DNA of 64,000 nt from Serripes groenlandicus (GCA_031761405.1 JASEVX010000003.1:144328350-144392349); one strand, 5' to 3'; counted from the stretch's first letter, positions 25,689 through 34,612 are shown. A program made the numbers and translations. Notes: a model not told the origin generated them from the sequence alone.

Positions 25689-26087
25689 ATGTCAAAAATA
25701 TGTCCAGATAAGAATCATATGTTACCATCAGAAACAAAAAGTAAGAACATGAGTAGCGTCACTCATTGCCATAGTTACCACCAGACAGTAGCAATGAACA
25801 ATTTAAGTATAGGGAGTAACATTCTAAGGCCAGTGCATCACGTCGTTGAAACCGAAAAAATGCCATCAAGGCTCTCTCCCAGAGTGATGCTGGGAGTCGA
25901 ACTCAACATTATCAAGTCGTCTAGCGGGTCCGTGGCGTCGACATCGTCTACATCTTCGCATTTAACGTCGAGGATGTTTGGTTCTGGCGCTTCAAGTTCG
26001 AGGGGATCCATGCACGAGACGGACGGTTCGGTGACCCCACCCTCCAGCGTATACAGTTGTAAGAGTGATGCCTCTTCACGATTTGAG
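25689..26087 (+). CDS. candidate alternative first coding exon (Ser-rich, 133 codons)
   Basis: An open frame runs from the ATG at 25689 to a GAG|GTACTG donor at 26087/26088, ending in phase 0. That is the phase needed to join the CH-domain exon at 42811. The product is Ser-rich and low complexity (SSSGSVASTSSTSSHLTSRM; SVTPPSSVYSCKSDASSRFE). An acceptor-like tract (tttctatttcacag) ends at 25432, so the whole exon may be 25433-26087 with a 5' UTR; several ATGs precede the long frame. No domain is recognised. I infer an alternative N terminus of the Dixin gene; it could instead belong to another transcript. Coding bias and clean phase support a real exon, and transcript data would decide. Confidence 0.5.
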
Positions 26088-26137
26088 GTACTGATTTTTA
26101 AACTCCGCTCTTTGTTTTCCACCTTTTTAAGCATTAA

Positions 26138-26376
26138 TTAAACCATTCCCACTTGTAGACGCATTCCGACGCATCTTCAGCAGACAACTTTTGAAACAAA
26201 GAGGCAAAATGAGAAATTGCTCATGATGAGCAATTTCTCCATTTACCACAATGTTTTCAACTATATATAATAATAAAACTCCCATTTAAAGTTATTTAAA
26301 ATAAATAAAATAAATAAATTCCGGGCTGTTTTCAAAGTCGTCTGCTGCAGATTTGTTGTACGTGGGAAAGGGTTAA
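26138..26376. mobile_element. TTAA MITE family 1 copy next to candidate exon
   Basis: TTAA both ends (26138-26141, 26373-26376), core attgctcatgatgagcaatt, with an extra (ataaa) tract. It starts 51 bp after the donor at 26088. Confidence 0.82.
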
Positions 26377-27519
26377 ATAATTTCAATATGTTTCGGTTGA
26401 GACATTTATACCTTCATGTCCATTTGTTCTCGAACTGAAAATCGAATTCAATTGGAAAAAAATAATTTCTCTTTCGTGTTATTTCAATTTATATATACAT
26501 GTTTTAAGTTACCAGTGTCTCTGAAAGGTGTATGAATGGTCGATGTATTATTGCACAATAGGAAACAATAGCTTACGAAACTGAATAGCCTACCTTGTCC
26601 GTAGCTATAAGATAAAATGAACTTAAACTTTTTTTCACGATGTACACTAGGATCTTTTATGAAACTTAAATCAAGTAAATAGAAGTGTGTTTCGAACGAG
26701 CTGTTTTAGGTCTCCCACAAATCCACCAGAATTGGTATGTCAAATAATATACTTTGTAAAATACATACATGTATAACAAAATGCTACTAAGGATATATTT
26801 CTCAAGTATGTCACTTCCGGTAAAGTGAACGGCTGCTCACAGGACGAAGTTCTGAAATGCATAATATAAATGTCTCCAATGTATCAATAGCGTCACATAG
26901 ATCTGAAATAAGTCATCATTTACATCGAATAAGTGCACACTCTCAAATTTACACAATGCACACGAGTTTTGAGTAATATCGACCCAAAAGTTCGACTAGT
27001 CAGGTACCCGGTACTCTATAGTACATTATTACGTTTGACATGTTGACATGAATGAATAATGGCGTCTCTATGCGGCTAGATTGGTCCCTTTCCCCTTAAT
27101 ATATCGCTATGGCATATTACATTGGTCTGGTACCCGGCGTACTAGCTTTCCGTAGTTAAGTCATCATCGGAAATGTTCTAGTTATATTTTATAACAATTT
27201 TTCATAAAATGACATATATATTTTTTAATTTTGCTTACTATACCATAACCTGTTGTAATTACCGCGATAATAGAGTACTATCCATTTATTTCAATTTTTG
27301 AACATGGCGGGCACTTGACTCGCATTCACATTTTCTGAAACTTCCAAAGGATGTTTTTATGTTCATTAAGACATATAAATCAAAGAGTGACGGCGGTATA
27401 AGTTACATATAATTTGGCTTTCTAATAGTTTTCAAACTGTAAAAATACGTAACGCGATAATATAGTTATCAATCCGACTCATAATTACTATTCCTTGCCG
27501 GGTACCAAACTATACTTAA
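26377..27519. other. no gene recognised; presumed 3' flank of retroelement
   Basis: A+T-rich. GGTACC occurs three times in similar settings (27004, 27131, 27500) and gcgataata twice (27264, 27452). A C/T tract at 27088-27099 is the only polypurine-like candidate on the minus strand. No copy of the right-hand leader was found. Confidence 0.4.
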
Positions 27520-29418
27520 TCATTGCATCCTAGTAATTGCTGTAGCTATCATTTGGGCTACATCCCCAATGAAAATCGGGGTGTTGATAAGGGCCCGTCC
27601 CGCATTATTTCCTGCCCTAGTGACAGGAGATAAGTAAGGCGAGTCGGTCTCCAACAGTAAACGTGACGGACGTATGGTACGCAGTGCTCCGGTCTGACTC
27701 TCGTTGAAACCAGCCACTGCCGCTGTAAACCCAAAATGACAATTCGGGAAAGTGTATGTCCACGTAGCAACGACACCAGAATCGCCGGTAAAGCAATGAA
27801 GGTGAACTGGTTGATAACGCCCACAGGCAGCTTCAACCAGTTCCAACCCCCGGCGATATGCACTGCAATCAGACGAAGTTTTGCTCCTGAGATGCAAAAC
27901 TAATACCTGACCGGGGCAGGCGAAGCGCAATACCTTGCAAAATACTTCCTCCTGCCTCTTCCAGGTAGATACGGGCATTGTCCAATCCAGGCCTATCTCA
28001 CCCATACCAACCGCTTCCGGACTAGCCAGAGCCCTACGGAGACTCAGAAAGTGCTCCTCCGTGAAAGCCCCAGCCTTTTTTGGGTGTACTCCAACAGTGA
28101 TTTTCACGCGTGGATCCCTCGGCGGCTCGCATGGGTACGTTTCCGGGTCACAGTAAACAGCAACCATTCCAACCAACTTAACCGGAATGAGGGGCTGCAC
28201 TGGAGATTTGTATTCCATCACAATTCGCAAAAGATCATCGCTCCGATATGATCGAAACTTACTTAGCTTTGGATTGTGCAGCACCTTCATAGCAGTCCGG
28301 TCCAGGTGAAAATGGGTATCAATAGCCTCCAATAACTCCCCACAATCCGTTATATTATCACTGGGCGTAGAGGTCATAGTGGGTGGAATAGGCAACGACC
28401 CCTCTCCAGTACCATCAGGTGAGACCCCAGCTCTCATCTCTTCCAAGGACACACCCGTCCTCGGCCCCTGACTGCCGATGCCCTCGCCCACTCGCTCTGA
28501 TAAAGACCTGGAGCAAAGAGAAGAAGAAGCAACTGCCCCCAGCCCCGAAACCACCCGCGCCCGATCCTCCCAATTAGCCTTAAACTGACGCCTATCCATT
28601 GCAGACAAAGAGCTCAGCAGGCTAACTAGAGGTCTCCAGTGAATAAGACAGGCCACAGAGTTTAACGGTCTTAATTTAAATTGGGCGGGAATAAGCAAGC
28701 CCTGTGCCTCGGCTAGCTTTCGCATTGCCTCTTGCGTTCGGTCAGTTATTTCGGACTGAGTAGACAGCGTTCTATGCTTATTTAAAAAGTGCAATGCCTC
28801 TCTCAAACCAGATCCAGGTCCACAGACGAGTTGTGCCAGTTCACCTATGCAGTCAAACCGCAAGCCGTGGAACTCCGGACTCATGAGCTGAGCATCTGAT
28901 TCCCCATCATTAAGTAAGGATGGTAAGTGTTTGCTCAGCACATGCCTCCGAAGACACCGCAACGACCTCCCACACGCCGGACACAAAGACGAACCCTCTT
29001 TTTTCTTAACTGTGACCGGCTGCACTGGCGTACTCTCTGGGGCTGGTTGCTGCCCCAGAGGTTGCCCGTCAACTCGTCTGATGCCCTTCGTATCCAGGGT
29101 CACTCTAAGTTCCGCGTTGATCCCCTCAACAGCCTTTGGGATCATGGATACCAGACCGGAGGAGACCAGGGTCACTCCGAGTTCCCCCTGTGCCGTAACC
29201 GTAGATGCCTCAGGTTCGATCCTCTCAACAGCCTGTGGGATCGTTGATCCCAAACCGGAGGAGACCAAACCCATGGATTTCTTGGTTCCAGCAGCACGAA
29301 TTGATTTCCTACTACGTTTCCTACCTCTAGTTTTCTTTTTTAAGGTAGGGGGATTGGAAGGACCGGGAATTTCAGGTACGGACGTAGCCTGTTCAGAAAC
29401 TACCGCTGACTCTTCCAA
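27520..29418 (-). CDS. third ORF, C-terminal part: zinc-finger-like motif plus TatD-type metal-dependent nuclease
   Basis: A 632-codon open frame begins at 29418 without an ATG (TTG) because of the upstream duplication; stop TGA at 27520. Residues about 26-47 are very basic (KKKTRGRKRSRKS, nuclear-signal-like). C146, C149, H159 and H164 form a C2H2-like motif. Residues about 366-628 are a TatD family alpha/beta barrel: H369 and H371 (DTHFHLD), E474 (GEIGLDW), H509 (VLVLHLRS), H541 (HLHCFTG) and D592 (LLLETDSPYLSP). All ligands expected for the two-metal site are present. TatD proteins are 3'-5' exonucleases or endonucleases on DNA. No host TatD gene structure (introns) is seen; the ORF follows pol in the env position, so I regard it as part of the element. 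Its role is unknown. Confidence 0.87.
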   Translation of the reverse strand: MEESAVVSEQATSVPEIPGPSNPPTLKKKTRGRKRSRKSIRAAGTKKSMGLVSSGLGSTIPQAVERIEPEASTVTAQGELGVTLVSSGLVSMIPKAVEGINAELRVTLDTKGIRRVDGQPLGQQPAPESTPVQPVTVKKKEGSSLCPACGRSLRCLRRHVLSKHLPSLLNDGESDAQLMSPEFHGLRFDCIGELAQLVCGPGSGLREALHFLNKHRTLSTQSEITDRTQEAMRKLAEAQGLLIPAQFKLRPLNSVACLIHWRPLVSLLSSLSAMDRRQFKANWEDRARVVSGLGAVASSSLCSRSLSERVGEGIGSQGPRTGVSLEEMRAGVSPDGTGEGSLPIPPTMTSTPSDNITDCGELLEAIDTHFHLDRTAMKVLHNPKLSKFRSYRSDDLLRIVMEYKSPVQPLIPVKLVGMVAVYCDPETYPCEPPRDPRVKITVGVHPKKAGAFTEEHFLSLRRALASPEAVGMGEIGLDWTMPVSTWKRQEEVFCKVLRFACPGQVLVLHLRSKTSSDCSAYRRGLELVEAACGRYQPVHLHCFTGDSGVVATWTYTFPNCHFGFTAAVAGFNESQTGALRTIRPSRLLLETDSPYLSPVTRAGNNAGRALINTPIFIGDVAQMIATAITRMQ

Positions 29419-29513
29419 ACTTATCTTAAGGTAGGGGGATTGGAAGGACCGGGAATTTCAGGTACGGACGTAGCCTGTTCAGAAACTACCGCTGACTCTT
29501 CCAAACTTATCTT
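29340..29513 (-). repeat. 86-bp tandem duplication inside ORF3
   Basis: The segment starting at 29340 is repeated without mismatch 86 bp later, to 29513. Since 86 is not a multiple of 3, it shifts the frame and splits ORF3. Perfect identity means a very recent event or an assembly artefact. Confidence 0.95.
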
Positions 29514-29945
29514 CGGTTCCTTGCAAGGAACAGGAGCGCTTAATTCAGTATGACTGCCGATCTTCTGACCGACATTCACACTGACATTGGGCAAATAGCG
29601 TATATCTTTGCACATTTGCGATCCTCCATATTCGGGTTGCGGGGGGATCACACGACTACGGAAGGATACCCCAGACCTTCTCGGAAGATGCTGATTAATC
29701 CAAGCATCATCGAAGAAGAACGTGGCATCCTTCCGGGCTCCATCCAACCACGTCCAATTACCTTGGTTCCTAGCAATACCTGCTTGTCCTTCCACCAATT
29801 TACGAAATTTCAAGGGAGGAAGTGTGTGATGCCTTTGCAGACAGTCAAACAACTCCCTGGGTCTCATTAGATGGCCTTGCTTGGTCCTAAGTTCCACCCT
29901 CGAGACCGCCTCCTCCATCCCATTACCTCCCAACTGGTTAGCCAT
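29421..29945 (-). CDS. third ORF, N-terminal part (unknown domain), ends early after duplication
   Basis: The ATG at 29945 lies 23 nt past the pol stop and in a different frame. It opens about 174 codons to a stop at 29421. The sequence (MANQLGGNGMEEAVSRVEL..., LMRPRELFDCLQRHHTLPPL, ...QGNWTWLDGARKDATFFFDD) resembles no family I know. Its last residues (EESAVVSEQATSVPEIPGP) recur at the start of the next open frame, because an 86-bp tandem duplication at 29340-29513 shifts the frame. I infer that this segment and the TatD-bearing one were originally a single ORF3. Expression could be by splicing, since a 3' splice-site sequence ends 2 nt before the ATG, or by reinitiation. Confidence 0.72.
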   Translation of the reverse strand: MANQLGGNGMEEAVSRVELRTKQGHLMRPRELFDCLQRHHTLPPLKFRKLVEGQAGIARNQGNWTWLDGARKDATFFFDDAWINQHLPRRSGVSFRSRVIPPQPEYGGSQMCKDIRYLPNVSVNVGQKIGSHTELSAPVPCKEPKISLEESAVVSEQATSVPEIPGPSNPPTLR

Positions 29946-29965
29946 ATCTAAAAAACAGAACACGG
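29945..29965 (-). promoter_or_regulatory. candidate 3' splice site before ORF3
   Basis: On the minus strand a pyrimidine-rich run ends in AG (GTTCTGTTTTTTAG, AG at 29949-29948), and the ORF3 ATG follows 2 nt later. This fits an acceptor for a subgenomic mRNA, as retroviruses use for env. No donor has been assigned. Confidence 0.4.
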
Positions 29966-29968
29966 TAT

Positions 29969-32900
29969 TTACTTCCTCTTTTCTTTACACAGAGGACAGG
30001 CATATTTACCAACCCTCAAAGCATCATCTGAGGAGACGTTCACACAGGAACCATGATACCACTCATCACAGTCGTCACACTGTATCATGAATTCTCCCGT
30101 GTACGGCCTCCTACAAAGACAATATGGAGTGCTTTGATAGCCAGTGCTGTTGGGGACAGATTTTATCAATGCCTGGAAATTATCCTTGTATTTGGCTAAC
30201 CATGGAGGCAGTTGTCTGGTTTTACAAAGGGCAAGTCTGTCATGATTGGCGATCATAATTGTATTTCTCACCTTGACCCGATACAAGTAAGAACTTAATT
30301 TTGAGATAATTATTCCCGGGCCTTTCCATGGTGGTGCTAGCTTCTTGCACTTTCCCTTAATCTGGGCAGTGTCCAATATGAATACTATATCGCCTGAATC
30401 GAAGCATTTTTTGTTAGCGCGTAAATCATAATCTCGTTTCATTCTTTCCTGAGATACTCCCAAGACCTTACGCGCTATTTCATGAGCAGACTTCATTGCG
30501 CCCTCCAGATTTCCTACATAATCCTCCTTGCTATCATCCGCATACCCTTTATTCTGCATTATGGGATATACAATGTCAACAGGAAGATTGAGCTCCCTTC
30601 CCAACATTAATTTGTTGGGCGTAAACCCAGTATCCCTGTTGACACAAGAGCGCATAGCACAAGCTATTTGTGGTAAAAACTTATCCCAATGCGTCTGGTG
30701 TTTGCCGATGTAGCACCTAATGGCATCTAACAGAGTTCTATTAAATCTTTCCACTTGACCATTAGATGACGGACGGTAGGGGGTCGTTCTAGCCTTATGA
30801 ATGTGGAGCAGTTCACATATCTTTTTAAACAAGATACTTTCAAAGTTCCTCCCGTGATCCGTAAAAATTTCAAACGGAAATCCGAAGCGAGAAAAGAACT
30901 CGTTTACGGCTGCGTGAGCAGTGATTTCTGCAGTTTGGGACGGCAGTGGAATACATTCAACCCATTTGGTGAATTGATCTATCATCATGAGAATGTACTC
31001 ACTGCCGTTTTTGGTTTTAGGTAAAGGGCCTAAGAAATCCAAATGCACACGCTCCATTGGCGACCCCGCATGGAAGTTTACCAATGGATGCCGAAGATGT
31101 TTGTTCCCCTTCTTGTGTTGTTTACACGTGAGGCACGATGAAATATATCGCTCAATACTACTCCCCATTTTTGGCCAATAATATTTACATTTCAATTTCG
31201 CTTTCATTCTGGTCATACCCTGATGCCCGGAGGACGGGATGTCGTGGTTGAGTTCCAGAATCTCATTCTGCATAGACTCGGGAACTACTAAAACCTTATA
31301 GTCAGAAACCCGGTGTTTCCTCCACAAGACTCCGCCCTCTAACTGGAACATCTCTTTGTTGTTCCAAAACTTCTTTAAGATAGGACCAGAAAGAAAGAGA
31401 AACGAATCTGAAGGTATAACGCCATTCTCCAGATAATTTATTACGACCCAAAGAGTTTTGTCCTGTTCCTGTTGTTTTTTAATAAACGAACTCTGATGTC
31501 CCCACACAGAGTTATTATCTATACCAGACACACTCATTGCACTCGGACACCTTACCATCTGTACCACCGGTTCCTTCCCTGCAATGAGTTCAATATGTGA
31601 ATGAAACAGGCTATCACAGTCACTTAAATCTGAATCCGGCTCCAGATTAATATTAAAAACATTAAATGACTCTTTAAAAATATACGCGTCTTCTAAAATA
31701 TTCAACGCCTGGGCCATAGCATCTGTCGTATCTCCCGCCGTAAGGCTGGAGTTGATGCCCCTTCCATTGTTAATGGAAGGTTCTAAAGCCCCTGCTAATG
31801 AACCTAAATGGCCTCCCGCCGTTAGGCTGGAGTCGGTCACCTTTCCCTTTAAAATGGAAAGTTTCAAAACTTCGGCTTTCGACTCACTTTGATCTCCCGC
31901 CGTAAGGCTGGAGTTGATGCCCCTTCCATTGTTTATGGAAGGATCAAAAGCCTCAGCTTTGGACTGAAAATGGCCTCCCGCCGTTAGGCTGGAGTCGGTC
32001 ACCTTTCCATCTTTAATGGAAGATTTATATAAAAGTGCACATTGGCTTATGGAGGGATCTCGGTTCCGAGTGAACGAACGCCATGCTGTTAAAGGTATGA
32101 CGTCATCAACATCGGTCGCGAACTCAAACCAATTCTCATGAGCCCTAGTGCATTTTTGACATCCCCCACATGGTAGACTTTCCAGAATTGCTCCGTGTTT
32201 ATAATATTTACAGGTCCCTGGTTGTGGGATACGCGACAAAGCGTCTGCATTTGCATGCTTTGACCCTTTCCGATATTGAATCTCTAAGTCATATTGACTG
32301 AGTTCCTCAATCCAACGCGCCAGCTGTCCCTGAGGCTCCTTGAAATTTAGCAGCCAAGTAAGGCTATTATGATCCGTACGCACGAGCACCCGTTTCCCTA
32401 ACAAATAATGTCGGTATTGTCTTGCGAAGCGAACGACGGCCAGCAACTCCTTTCGGGTAGTGCAATATCTTGTCTGTTCTGGGGAAAGAGCAAAGCTGCC
32501 ATATGCTATGACCCGCTCAGCTCCCCCCTGTATCTGCACTAACTCGCACCCAATTGCCACGTCGCTAGCATCGCAATCCAAAATGAACTGATCGTGCGTA
32601 GTCGGTAAAGTTAGTACCGGAGGTGACATTAAGGCCAGCCTAAGATTCTTGAATGCTTTAATTTGCCTGTCGGTCCATTCAAATTGCTGTTTTCCCGTTA
32701 CGTCATAAAGCGGTACTGCGATTTCAGCGAAATTCTTTATAAATGACCTATGATAATTGGCCAGGCCTAGAAAACGCTGAACGTCTTTTGTGCAATTCGG
32801 GACCGGCCAATCTCTAACTACCTTAATATGCTCCTCAGTGACTTCTAGCCCATTCTTGCTTACATCCCTACCCAGGAACTTTGTTTTCTTCTGGAAAAAC

Positions 32901-34612
32901 TCGCATTTTCTCGGCTTTAACTTTAACTGGTACGACCGCAATCGATCAAACACCTTCATCAAGTTGTGAAGATGTGCATCAAAGGATGCGCCCATAACAA
33001 GAATATCGTCTAGAAAAGCTAGGACGATATTCCAATTGAGGCCATGCAACACTAAATTCATAACTCTCGCAAATGTAGCGGGAGCATTGCAGAGCCCAAA
33101 TGCCATACGCACAAATTCGTACAGGCCGTACTTGGTTATAAACGCTGATTTCTTGCGGTCTTCTTTAGCTATTTTTATTTGCCAATATGCCATGTTAGCG
33201 TCAAGCCGAGAAAACCATTCATTCCCCTGCAGAGTATCAATACATTCCTCTACATTGGGTAACGGAAATACATCCTTAACCGTGACATTGTTGAGGGCCC
33301 GGTAATCAAGGCACCATCGAACAGTCCCGTCCCGTTTGCGTATTAACACCGGCGCAGCAGCCCAATCCGATGCGGAGGGCTGAATCACCCCCGCTTTAAG
33401 CATTTTTTGGAGGTGCGCTTCCTCCTCCTCCACAAAACAGACGGGAGTGCGACGCATTTTCAATTTGACCGGACGAGCCTCGCCGGTGTCAATCTTATGT
33501 TCTACTTTGGTAAAATTTCCCAAATCGAACTCATCCCTAGCAAAAACGTCCTGATACTCTACAAGCAAATTAGCAAATTTATCTCTCTGATCATGATCTA
33601 GGATCGTTATTGATCTATTATACATGTCTACCAAGTGTTTGGGAATTCCTATCTCACTTAATTCGACAGCGTTCACCGATCTTATTCCCCCCGAGTGAGC
33701 TTCTGGGGTTGGTGAAATGGTGTTTGCATAGTGAGCCTGCGCTATTTTTGTGTCTTTCTTTAGCGTTATATACCTATCTGTTATATTTAACACACAAACG
33801 TACGGTTTAATGCAATGTGCAGGGTGCACACTACGTGGTAACAAGATAGGTTTACATGTGTCAGGCTCTATCACATACCCAGGCATATCTTTATCTACAC
33901 TGCAAATAACATGCGTCATTGAATTCGGGGGTATTACTGTTTTTTTAGCAACGACCACATCCGAAATTTTGAGTTCACGATTTTGTTTATATTGCAGTTT
34001 CAATTTTTGCCCATTGATTACCAAGCAGGGAGTATCTTTTGAGCCGGAAGGAACATCAATTGTAATACCATGGGTCCTCATGAAGTCGAGACCCAACAAC
34101 ATCGGGTTCTCAATGGGTGCTACGTATAAGTTCTGAACATACTTCGTAGCTCCCAGTGAGATCCCCACGGGACCTACCCTGAACCCGGTCATAGACAAAT
34201 CCTTTCCAGCGGTATGCATTTTAACCCTACCTAGTATCTTTGGTACTGGTTTTAAACTATTGAAGAGATCATCAGAGATTATCGACACCTGAGCAGCCGT
34301 ATCCACCACCGCACCAATCGTTACATTATTTACTACCAAATCAACACATAGACTTGTCAGTGGGTTGACTTGGCAGATTTCAATTTCATCCAATTCATCG
34401 AAGTTATTTGAATTCTTAGATTGTGTAAAGAGATCGGATACGGTCTGATCCAAGTCGATATAAGGTAGATCGAGGCCCGAGTCACTGTTGGTAACTGAAC
34501 GGGTCGGAATTAAGCCTCGCTGTCCGACCCCGAGTCGTTTAAAGAGACGTCCGCATCTTCGTCCGTCTGGATTTGCGATACTGACGCCTCCCCATATTTT
34601 AACTTCGGGCAT
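29969..34612 (-). CDS. pol: Pol polyprotein: protease, RT, RNase H, integrase, PHD finger
   Basis: The open frame of 1547 codons is probably translated as a Gag-Pol fusion from about residue 24. Protease: VDTAAQVS with D104. RT: D471 in RLDANMAYWQI and catalytic FLDD (D535, D536). RNase H: D679, E722, D747, D790. A spacer (about 863-970) holds four tandem repeats with SSLTAG. Integrase: H1123, H1130, C1160, C1163 zinc site, then D1192, D1252, E1288 with 35 residues between the last two. The C terminus has a PHD finger: C1498, C1500, C1512, C1515, H1520, C1523, C1539, C1542. All RT, RNase H and integrase catalytic residues are present and there is no internal stop. The PHD finger stands where chromoviruses carry a chromodomain, so it may guide integration to modified histones (inference). 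Confidence 0.96.
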   Translation of the reverse strand: MPEVKIWGGVSIANPDGRRCGRLFKRLGVGQRGLIPTRSVTNSDSGLDLPYIDLDQTVSDLFTQSKNSNNFDELDEIEICQVNPLTSLCVDLVVNNVTIGAVVDTAAQVSIISDDLFNSLKPVPKILGRVKMHTAGKDLSMTGFRVGPVGISLGATKYVQNLYVAPIENPMLLGLDFMRTHGITIDVPSGSKDTPCLVINGQKLKLQYKQNRELKISDVVVAKKTVIPPNSMTHVICSVDKDMPGYVIEPDTCKPILLPRSVHPAHCIKPYVCVLNITDRYITLKKDTKIAQAHYANTISPTPEAHSGGIRSVNAVELSEIGIPKHLVDMYNRSITILDHDQRDKFANLLVEYQDVFARDEFDLGNFTKVEHKIDTGEARPVKLKMRRTPVCFVEEEEAHLQKMLKAGVIQPSASDWAAAPVLIRKRDGTVRWCLDYRALNNVTVKDVFPLPNVEECIDTLQGNEWFSRLDANMAYWQIKIAKEDRKKSAFITKYGLYEFVRMAFGLCNAPATFARVMNLVLHGLNWNIVLAFLDDILVMGASFDAHLHNLMKVFDRLRSYQLKLKPRKCEFFQKKTKFLGRDVSKNGLEVTEEHIKVVRDWPVPNCTKDVQRFLGLANYHRSFIKNFAEIAVPLYDVTGKQQFEWTDRQIKAFKNLRLALMSPPVLTLPTTHDQFILDCDASDVAIGCELVQIQGGAERVIAYGSFALSPEQTRYCTTRKELLAVVRFARQYRHYLLGKRVLVRTDHNSLTWLLNFKEPQGQLARWIEELSQYDLEIQYRKGSKHANADALSRIPQPGTCKYYKHGAILESLPCGGCQKCTRAHENWFEFATDVDDVIPLTAWRSFTRNRDPSISQCALLYKSSIKDGKVTDSSLTAGGHFQSKAEAFDPSINNGRGINSSLTAGDQSESKAEVLKLSILKGKVTDSSLTAGGHLGSLAGALEPSINNGRGINSSLTAGDTTDAMAQALNILEDAYIFKESFNVFNINLEPDSDLSDCDSLFHSHIELIAGKEPVVQMVRCPSAMSVSGIDNNSVWGHQSSFIKKQQEQDKTLWVVINYLENGVIPSDSFLFLSGPILKKFWNNKEMFQLEGGVLWRKHRVSDYKVLVVPESMQNEILELNHDIPSSGHQGMTRMKAKLKCKYYWPKMGSSIERYISSCLTCKQHKKGNKHLRHPLVNFHAGSPMERVHLDFLGPLPKTKNGSEYILMMIDQFTKWVECIPLPSQTAEITAHAAVNEFFSRFGFPFEIFTDHGRNFESILFKKICELLHIHKARTTPYRPSSNGQVERFNRTLLDAIRCYIGKHQTHWDKFLPQIACAMRSCVNRDTGFTPNKLMLGRELNLPVDIVYPIMQNKGYADDSKEDYVGNLEGAMKSAHEIARKVLGVSQERMKRDYDLRANKKCFDSGDIVFILDTAQIKGKCKKLAPPWKGPGIIISKLSSYLYRVKVRNTIMIANHDRLALCKTRQLPPWLAKYKDNFQALIKSVPNSTGYQSTPYCLCRRPYTGEFMIQCDDCDEWYHGSCVNVSSDDALRVGKYACPLCKEKRK
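31703..32026 (-). repeat. tandem repeats in the RNase H-integrase spacer of Pol
   Basis: Four repeats of about 28-31 codons alternate two versions, GKVTDSSLTAGGH and GRGINSSLTAGD, at Pol residues about 863-970. They lie between the RNase H C-terminus and the integrase zinc site. Function unknown; they could hold a protease cleavage site or flexible linker. Confidence 0.85.
34471..34543 (-). promoter_or_regulatory. candidate -1 ribosomal frameshift signal between gag and pol
   Basis: On the minus strand the heptamer TTTAAAC (34543-34537) is read T TTA AAC in the gag frame, the canonical X XXY YYZ slippery form. A 6-nt spacer (GACTCG) follows. Then comes a perfect 8-bp stem: GGGTCGGA at 34530-34523 pairs with TCCGACCC at 34508-34501, across a 14-nt loop that contains the gag stop (34512-34510). 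Loop bases CGAGGC (34519-34514) could pair with GCCTCG at 34476-34471, giving an H-type pseudoknot. A one-base backward slip there enters the pol frame exactly (F-K-R-L...). Heptamer, spacing and frame are seen directly; efficiency is inferred. Confidence 0.85.

Noticed and set aside
25838..26134. 98-codon minus-strand frame opposite the candidate exon
   Set aside because: Shadow of the + strand frame, which has the splice donor and the compatible phase.
27520..29945. ORF3 as an env gene
   Set aside because: No signal peptide, transmembrane segment or furin-like site; the domain is TatD-like.
29969..30460. Chromodomain at the integrase C terminus
   Set aside because: The C-terminal Cys/His pattern is a PHD finger and no chromodomain motif is present.
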